Positions 57,372-64,000 of a stretch of DNA of 64,000 nucleotides are shown here, piece after piece (within the stretch, counting starts at the first letter, position 1; the number at the start of each line of letters is the position of its first letter). The DNA is from Podocnemis expansa. Lineage: Eukaryota > Chordata > Testudines > Podocnemididae. The notes below the pieces were generated by a model. It saw only the letters and a list, made by a program, of their open reading frames with translations. It made no database searches and was not told the DNA's origin. The DNA lies in assembly GCA_007922195.1 (NCBI GenBank), contig ML682005.1, positions 34,334,914-34,398,913 of the forward strand, given 5' to 3'. Both the position numbers and the translations under genes were made by a program.

Positions 57372-58589
57372 ATATTAAGTGATTACAGGTAATGGAGCAT
57401 AAATGTCAGAGTTGGTTACAAAGGAATAAAAAGTACAATGCAAACTAATACCTAACTTAAGAAGATAAGTGAACTTAAAGCAAAATGGTCTCTTTCATCA
57501 CATGTTCTTTTACAATCTTACTGGCTTGATGTATTTCAGATAAGACCACTCCACAGGTCTAGTACTCCATTCCTTATCCTTCACTGAGGCATTGTGGATG
57601 TCATGGGTAGAGAGAAAGGGATTAAAGAGATGACTTGGGCCTCTGTTCATGATTTTTATACCTTCTCTTTGAGAATCATCTCTAGCTGAGGTTCAAGCAA
57701 CTGCAAGTTTATTTGTATGAGAATTTCCAGCTGATCTATTGCTAACATGTAAATTTTGTTCTCACATCATCTTCCTGCCAAAGAATGGCTGGTTAACCAG
57801 ATGATGGTCCATTTGATTTGATGACATCTAGCTGAACTATCAGTTTGCCTTTTGTCTCTGAGGAAATGATTTTGCCCCCCTTTCTAAATTTAGAATGTCT
57901 CAGTAAAATGATAGAGTAGAATATTATAATTTTGCACATTATTTTACCACATATATTTTGCCAGGACAATAATAGCCAGAAAATTATGAGTTTTCAAATA
58001 ATCCATCACAAGGCATACTTTTTACAAAAATTATCATAGTCTTAGATAAGAGGTGAGCATAAATGTACAGACCTTTGGGGAGGGTTAATGCTAAAGTCTA
58101 ATAAAGATCTTGTAATATCACCATTAACTATTTCATGGTCACTTGAGTGGTTGAAAGATGGGAATGAAGCCCACATGGGTAGGAAATGAGTGTTGCTGTA
58201 GACTGAAGGACAGAGAGATTCAGAGAAAGGAAGAGAAAAAATGGAAGAAATGTTAATAGCCCTAACGGCCATTTTTCAACAAAATGATGCTGAATGTGAC
58301 AAAAAGCCATTGAACAAATAAGTAGTGATAACTGCAAGTTTAGTTACTCCATAAATATCACACTTTACTACTCATCTTTATGCATACTTGCCATGGATAC
58401 AAGGGGGAGTTTCACTGTGGATCCAGGAAATAATGTCCTAAATTTAGATAGCGAGCCAATCCACTATAATTAAAAATGGAATTCACTCCCCTCTGCAGAA
58501 TGAATTTAACACTCTCCCATAAAAGGACTCATTTTCAGAAAGGAGCTACCAGAATTCACATTTTTGATCTCAGAAGAATCTTCTTTCAG
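57372..58589. other. Gene-free stretch between the duplicated segments
   Basis: AT-rich DNA of about 1.2 kb; no repeat or gene recognised. Confidence 0.45.
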
Positions 58590-58741
58590 TTCCATGTGTT
58601 TCTTTGGAGGCTAACAATCATCAGAGAACAAGTTCCTTAGAGCTTCCCTTGATGACTTTGCTGTTCCAAAGTTCCTGAAATCCATCCCTGAATGATCAAT
58701 GGTATAGAAGATATAAAATTTTGCTTCCAATCTGGCACAAA
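58590..58741 (+). repeat. Duplicated segment, copy 2
   Basis: Direct repeat of 57239-57371 with the same start (TTCCATGTGTTTCTTTGGAG) and end (TTTTGCTTCCAATCTGGCA). The extra internal bases are flanked by GCT on both sides, which fits a microhomology deletion in copy 1. Confidence 0.85.
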
Positions 58742-59833
58742 TGAAAAGATAATCAATATCAATGCACACAATTGTCAGTGCTTCTATAGCACAGCCTATT
58801 ACAGAATATGATTCTAAACAGATGTTATGATTTCTTATCAACAATTTGAATGTAAATACTTACCCAATCAGTGAACAAAGTTCAAAACTATTTTCACAGA
58901 TGAAAGAATTCTTGCTTATCAGATGCATCTGGAACCCACTCAGTACTCTTCTGCTCACTCAGTGCTAAGCTATATGAAAAGCTATTTTGTTCAAACATAT
59001 ATAGGAAAAAATAGAGGACCAACTGAATAATATTAAAATAACATTCCTCAATCAGTCTTCTGATATGCAACCCATTAACTAGGATTTTGAGACAAATTAT
59101 CAAAACACCATATCAAGAGATTTCTTTAAAAAACAGGTAAGAGTTTATATTTAAATTATGATGCATACTTAAAATAGGAAAGTAAAATGGTGGAGAAAGT
59201 GAAAAAGCAGAGATTTCGTACAGTTCACCTTCATGTTGGAAATATTCAGAAATAATGTTGAAAGACACCCATATAAAACCTTTAACGATAAAACACCATT
59301 TAACAATAATTGAAAAACATGTCTTTACATAATTTACTTATGGATTGTCTATTCCATGCTCAAGACAATTTTGAGCACAGGACATAATTGCAAACATTAG
59401 ACTTATTTAGTGGGACTACTGATGGTATTAAAGGTACTAATGTGTGTGTTCAGGGTAGAACCAAAGACATGCTGAAGGGGAGAAGGCAAGCAGCCCTTGT
59501 TGGGGGGTGCAGAAGTCCTCCAGCCATAGAGAAGCAGCATCTGAGAGAGAGGCAACTCCTGCCAGGGTAGAGGTAGGACAGGAAAAGTGAGCTCCTCTCA
59601 GAGCTGGAGGGAAGGCACTGAACCTGCCCCTCCAAAGATTATCAAAGTTAAAATCTGAGCATACCCCTGGTTAGAACACAATGGGTCTGTTTTGCAGAAA
59701 GGTAAAGTAGGGAGTAGCAGGGCATTTTCACAGGCACAGTCTACCAGATTGGTCCATTCCTGGTCATACATCTCAAAAGGCTGAGTCAGGGTGACCACTT
59801 TTAGGTCCAAGGCAGCACAGCCTAATGATGAAA
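58742..59833. other. Gene-free stretch
   Basis: Nothing supported. 59470-59640 is somewhat GC-richer with a purine-rich GAGAAGGCAAGCAG-like texture. Confidence 0.45.
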
Positions 59834-60012
59834 ATCAATAATTGTCCTCAGGTGAAGGCTGTGCAGCTTAGCAGGCAGAATCAATAGCTGTCCGTGGCTC
59901 AGAACTAGGCAAATAAATGATCTGTAGCCCTGGTCCTTAGGCAGTGTGGGCGGTAAATAGTCTATAGCCCAAGCCCACAGGTTGAGAAGGGCAAATAAGC
60001 AGTCTGTAGCTA
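59834..60012 (+). repeat. Degenerate tandem repeat, about 40-45 bp
   Basis: A theme of AATCAATAGCTGTCC / CAAATAAATGATCTGTAGCC / GGTAAATAGTCTATAGCC / CAAATAAGCAGTCTGTAGC recurs near 59834, 59879, 59910, 59953 and 59993. The spacer contents differ. It is a decayed minisatellite of unknown origin. Confidence 0.6.
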
Positions 60013-60682
60013 TAGCAGGAATTTGCCCACTTCTGCAGTGATAGATGACAGGGTTCCTGTCACCCCCAAGGGAATGGCAGAGTGGGGTGGGTAACTTACA
60101 TCACAATCCAGGGCCATGTACATGACAGGGGTGGTTCCCCCATTGGTAACTGGGGATACCACCACAACACACTAATCTATCCAGGTAGGAGATACCACTC
60201 ATTTTGTCTTCCTGAACTACTTCCTACCATGTCTCCTGATACCTTCATGCAGATCTCATTGGGGCCTCCAGATTCCCTGGTTCCACTAACCCCTGGACAT
60301 CTGACTCTGCGTTGTCAGCAAGGGCAGCATTTTTTCCTTCATCTCCCTGAGGCCTCCAGTTTTCCCAGCTGGAGGCTGAAGCAAGTCCCTGTTTAGAGCC
60401 TCCAACATACATCCTTCATCCTTGGTGGTCAGCCTAGAATGATCTGGGTTACACGCTGTTGTGCTAGGGCAGTAGTAGGAGCATGCTGAGCACAGTGTAG
60501 GAAGTGGGACTTCTGCCACCTATAATATGGGTTTAACACTTTCAGTGTGGGGTAAGCTCATCCCCATCACAATCTGTTACATAAGCTGAGTGAATCAATT
60601 GAAAGACTATCATTGACTTTCTAAGGATGTTAGATCATTCATGACCTAAATTTGGCTATTATTTGACTAAAAAACTTATAAC
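60013..60682. other. Moderately GC-rich, no supported gene
   Basis: A 104-residue + frame (60082-60396) and a 77-residue - frame overlap here. Neither has a recognisable domain. The texture (CCTCCAGTTTTCCCAGCTGG followed by AGGC, a local palindrome) could belong to an old LTR or other repeat, which I cannot identify. Confidence 0.4.
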
Positions 60683-60941
60683 AGAGCTGGTTGGCTGTGG
60701 CTGGAAAAGGAGAAAGTTTCAGAAAATAATTTGAGGGTTTTTTTTTGGGGGGGGGGGTTGTGTTTGTTTGTTTTTTACTTAATTTGAATTTTGGAAATTT
60801 GAAGAACTGTCATGAACTCTCTAGTTGAATGAAAAATAGGGAAAGAAAGTCACAAAAATTGTATCATCATTTTTCCCAGATGGTTTTTTATATTAACATT
60901 TCATGGAAAGTTTGAAAGATGAAGAATTGCAACCAGCTCCT
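60683..60941. mobile_element. GAGCTGG-ended MITE
   Basis: The ends AGAGCTGGTTGG and GCAACCAGCTCC are inverted repeats. The AT-rich interior has TTTGAATTTTGGAAATTTG and AAAAATTGTATC words like the element at 40839. It also contains a T run followed by 11 G residues (60747-60757). Confidence 0.6.
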
Positions 60942-61847
60942 TGTAATGAACATATTCAATGATGTTTCTAGGGAAAGAATAGTAGGAAGCAATGAATGTT
61001 TATTCATTTACCTCTTGTCACAGTTTTTTTTTCCCTCTAGTCTCTTCCATTTACAGAACTCAGTACTTTGCTTGTGTATCTAAAGCCTCATGACAACTAT
61101 AGAAAATATATCTTACACATTTTTCAGCCTTCACTAAGGCTCTGTGAGCTTGTTCTTAATAACTCACAGCAGGCTAAAAACAGTAAGTGAACACCAGGGA
61201 GCAAGTCGCAGCTCAAAGAATAGAAAATTAGTATGGTAGGGTACTCTGTGACTTTTTGCATCCCTGCTCAGTCCCCCTCTTCCACCAAAAATACCAGTGT
61301 AAGTGTCACATGCCATTCCTTCTCCCTCATCGAACACCTAGACTTTGAATACCTTAGCAAATTTGATTTGCCAAGATATTGTCCTCTCTTCTTTCAAATT
61401 CTTCCAAAAATACTCACTTCTGTTGTTACCTGAAATAAACAAGCTGATAAATCATTAATAGAACTACTATGATTTGTACATGCTGTTAGATAGTAAGCAA
61501 CTGCTTTATCTTATTGTAGCCTACTTTCCCTTTCACCCATTTTGTTTCAAGTTAAATCATAAACTCTTCAGAACAGAACCCATATGAGCTAAGACTGGCA
61601 GGTGTGACAAACAATTCTGCATGTCTCCATTTCTGGATGTCTATCTTGAAAACAGAGAGCCCTGATTGGATGCTTAGCACCTCCTATTTAGCCAGGCCCC
61701 TTTTCCAGTCCTCCACACTGGGCATAGAAAAACTGAGACTACCAAAAATCGCTAATCACTTTTGAGATGCTTCATGTCTCCTTCCTGTGGAGTTTCTAGA
61801 GCACTATTAGGTTCTCAAGTAAATAATGAACTACTATTACTAATACT
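60942..61847. other. Gene-free stretch
   Basis: AT-rich, nothing recognised. Confidence 0.45.
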
Positions 61848-63064
61848 GGCTATGTCTAACCTGGGGGATGAGGGAGCCCTGCAAGTCAACTTAACAAGGT
61901 CAATTTTAAGTCAGCTTTCTTACATCGACTTTAGGGTACATCAGCATAGCCAAGGACCAGACATACCCGGGTGCCCCTCCTCCTACTCCATCCCATAGTC
62001 CGGATTGAGTACCCTGAGCCTAATGGGCTCCAGGGGCCAATCCGGACTCAGGCTGATCCGGCTCCTACCCTCGAAGGAGGAAATGAGTCCCACTCCCAGC
62101 CCCTCTCTGTGGGGCCAGCAAAGAGGAGCTGGGAGCCTGACCTGGCCCCCACCCCCTCTTTACTGGCAGCGGGGGATTAAAGACAGCTCCTGCCAGTGGT
62201 GACAAGTGACCAGGGGCCAAATTTGCCCCCCATCACTTATTGCGGCTAGAGGCTCTTCAGCCTTGTCAATTTCATTTCTGTCAAATTGACCAGGTTGTGG
62301 AGCCGCCTACCCTGATAAATGACCAGGGGGCAAATTTGGCCCTGGTCATGTATCACGGCTGGCAGGAGCTGGCTTTAATCCCCTGTTGCCAGTAAAAAGG
62401 GTGTGGGAGCCAGGTCAGGGTGCTATCGGCCAGGGTTTGGGAAAGCCCCCATCGCGGCCAGGTGATGGCGGAGATGGCATAGTGGCCAGGGGTGATGCGG
62501 GCTCCCCTGGCCACCTTCAAGTGGCCAGGAGTGATTCCAGCTTCCTGCACCATCCATGGGTGATGCCAGCTCTCCCACTTTCAAGCAGCCAGGGGCAATG
62601 CGAGCTCCCCCAAACTCTGGGGGAGATGCCAGCACCCTGTGCTCCTGGCCGCCTGCAAGCAGCCAGGGGTGATGCCAGCTCCTTGCACTGATCAGGAGTG
62701 ATGCCGATTCCCCGCATCCCTGGCCGTTTGCAAGCATCTGGGGCCAATGCCGGCTCCCACACACATTTGGGAGAGATGCTGTCTCCCCTGAACCATGGCC
62801 AATTGTGATGCTGGCTCCCCAAGCCCTCAGCTCCTTGCCAGAGGGCAGAGGCCAGATCGGGGCCTCAGTGGGAGCCTATCATGCAGAGGCAGGGAAGGGG
62901 ATGGGCCCTGCCCTGCAAAGTCGACTTAAATGCTTAAGTCAACTTCCAGGGCAGGCGTTACTAAGTTGACTTAAGTAATTCCTTTAGTCAATTTAATAAT
63001 TTCTAAATACAGATTGGGCTTAAAGGGCTTTAAGTCAACCTAAGCCCATAGTGTAGACATAGCC
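61848..63064. mobile_element. Non-autonomous inverted-repeat transposon, 1.2 kb, with minisatellite core
   Basis: The left end GGCTATGTCTAACCTGGGG and right end CCCATAGTGTAGACATAGCC are inverted repeats. ACT lies on both sides (61845-61847 and 63065-63067), a 3-bp target duplication. The subterminal zones carry AAGTCAACTTAA / AAGTCGACTTAA palindromes instead of the TTCGAATTAA words of the other members. The GC-rich core (about 62340-62830) is a degenerate tandem repeat of GGCCAGGGGTGATGC...AGCTCCC type units. Frames up to 113 residues in the core show no transposase motif. Confidence 0.78.
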
Positions 63065-64000
63065 ACTGAATCCACAACTGATAATTTAAAACATGTTTAC
63101 ATTTGTATAAAGCAAAGTGACTACTTGTAGAACTGGTTGAAAGGTCTCCCAAGAGAAAATGCTGATTCAGCAAAACCAAAACTGTCCACAGGAGTTGGTC
63201 AATTGTTTTAAAGCTTTTCTGCCAGCCCAGCCTCCAGAAACAGCTGCCTTCTGGTGCTGCATCATTCCCCAGGCCTCCAGCTCTCCCAAAAAGCGTAGTC
63301 TCAGTAGGCAGTTACATGAGAAGTCAAGAAGGCTGGAGGAGCAAGCCAAAACATCTGTCCTGATTGTCTCAAAATACAATTCCTCTCCAATTTCTCTTCT
63401 CCTTGCTCATTTTTTTCTTTCAGTTTTAGTCATTTTTTGCCCAAATTGAAATGTGGGCAAAGAATTTTCCAGCTACTTCTAGTTACTTGGTACAATCAGG
63501 ATTAATGTACTATTACACCATTACATTTGAGTATATTACTAAGCACTAGAACTAATCAAAAAGAAAGGGCATGAAAACAGTATTTTCTTCAAAATCTACT
63601 GTCCCTCTTATTTAAAAAAAGAGTTTGAGCTATTTATCTGGTCAAAAATAAACTTTCCTTTGGCAAAAGTGAAAAAGTCCCTTTCTTATTTAAAAAAAAA
63701 AGTTTGAAATTTGAAATTGTTCCACAATCTCCAGTACCCATGGGTAGATATTTATTTCAATGAGACTGTAAGAGTATCTCTCACATGACCAAATGGACAG
63801 GTGCCTCCTGGTGATGGTCTGGGGAATTGCTCAAGCAGCTTTCCCATCCAGTGGCCTATGCACCATCTTTCCTGGTCCGTCTCCAGGACCTAAGCCCTCT
63901 AGCCAAGTCCTCAATTCCCCCCATCAGGGATCAAATCTAGCCCAGGTTGGTTCACTTTGTGCCAGTGACTGCCACTAGTCTTCTCACCTCCCAAGAACAG
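63065..64000. other. Gene-free stretch to window end
   Basis: No supported gene. From about 63790 the sequence becomes GC-richer and may be the start of another repeat or gene beyond the window. Confidence 0.45.

Noticed and set aside
62386..62822. Frames of 101-113 residues on both strands
   Set aside because: They come from the tandem GC-rich core of the transposon at 61848-63064.
63780..64000. Possible LTR start at the right edge
   Set aside because: Only suggestive composition; no terminal motif pair or coding region is visible before the window ends.
1..64000. CRISPR arrays, prokaryotic operons, phage or defence systems
   Set aside because: No regular spacer-repeat array and no coding density of a prokaryotic type; the repeats are those of an amniote genome.

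Overview
This window looks like a piece of vertebrate nuclear DNA, most likely from a non-avian reptile. My best guess is a turtle, with a crocodilian as the alternative. I base this on several generations of CR1 non-LTR retrotransposons with the typical 3' ends (TCATAGAATCATAG when read antisense), an ancient MIR-type SINE, hAT-like short elements and several families of short inverted-repeat elements. This is pattern recognition, not a database search. The DNA is AT-rich, with GC-rich patches confined to repeats and one island. I see no convincing host protein-coding exon, tRNA, rRNA, CRISPR array or bacterial-type operon. Nearly every open reading frame is short and random or belongs to a decayed CR1 element. 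The window is best read as intergenic or deep intronic DNA.

Layout. 1-419 is a GC-rich minisatellite, with a relative in the opposite orientation at 19.7-19.9 kb. 0.4-14 kb is mostly unremarkable DNA with a 5'-truncated CR1 (4.9-5.5 kb), a MIR (5.6-5.9 kb), a palindromic short element (7.4 kb), a two-copy unknown repeat (7.2 and 10.2 kb), a minisatellite (9.6 kb) and a CpG-retaining GC island (11.9-12.8 kb). 14.1-16.5 kb is the 5' half of a CR1 on the + strand (ORF1, endonuclease, no reverse transcriptase). 21.1-22.2 kb is a 1.1 kb element with GGCTATGTCTACACT-type ends, and 22.5-23.0 kb is a hAT-like element. 26.6-28.3 kb is a cluster of short retroposed repeats, one of them split by a transposon with a clean 3-bp target duplication, followed by a small hAT element with a near-perfect 8-bp duplication. 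28-41 kb is mostly plain AT-rich DNA, with a CR1 fragment (34.7 kb) and a possible conserved noncoding region (38.6-39.6 kb).

41.6 kb holds a short retroposed repeat with a perfect 12-bp target-site duplication. 45.2-46.0 kb is one inverted-repeat element nested inside another. 48.1-50.2 kb is two CR1 elements joined at their truncated 5' ends, forming a large inverted repeat. 52.3-57.2 kb is a nearly full-length CR1 on the - strand (ORF1 with esterase motifs, endonuclease, reverse transcriptase), split by a second CR1 that landed in reverse transcriptase motif A. A host segment next to its 5' end is duplicated 1.35 kb away. 59.8-64 kb holds a degenerate tandem repeat, another GAGCTGG-ended element and a 1.2 kb GGCTATGTCT-type element with a minisatellite core.

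No genes act together here; the interest lies in the mobile-element archaeology. The best leads are (1) a short repeat family with inverted terminal modules, a long target duplication and a hammerhead-like core, (2) a set of non-autonomous transposons that share ends and 3-bp duplications but differ in their interiors, and (3) the nested and inverted CR1 structures.
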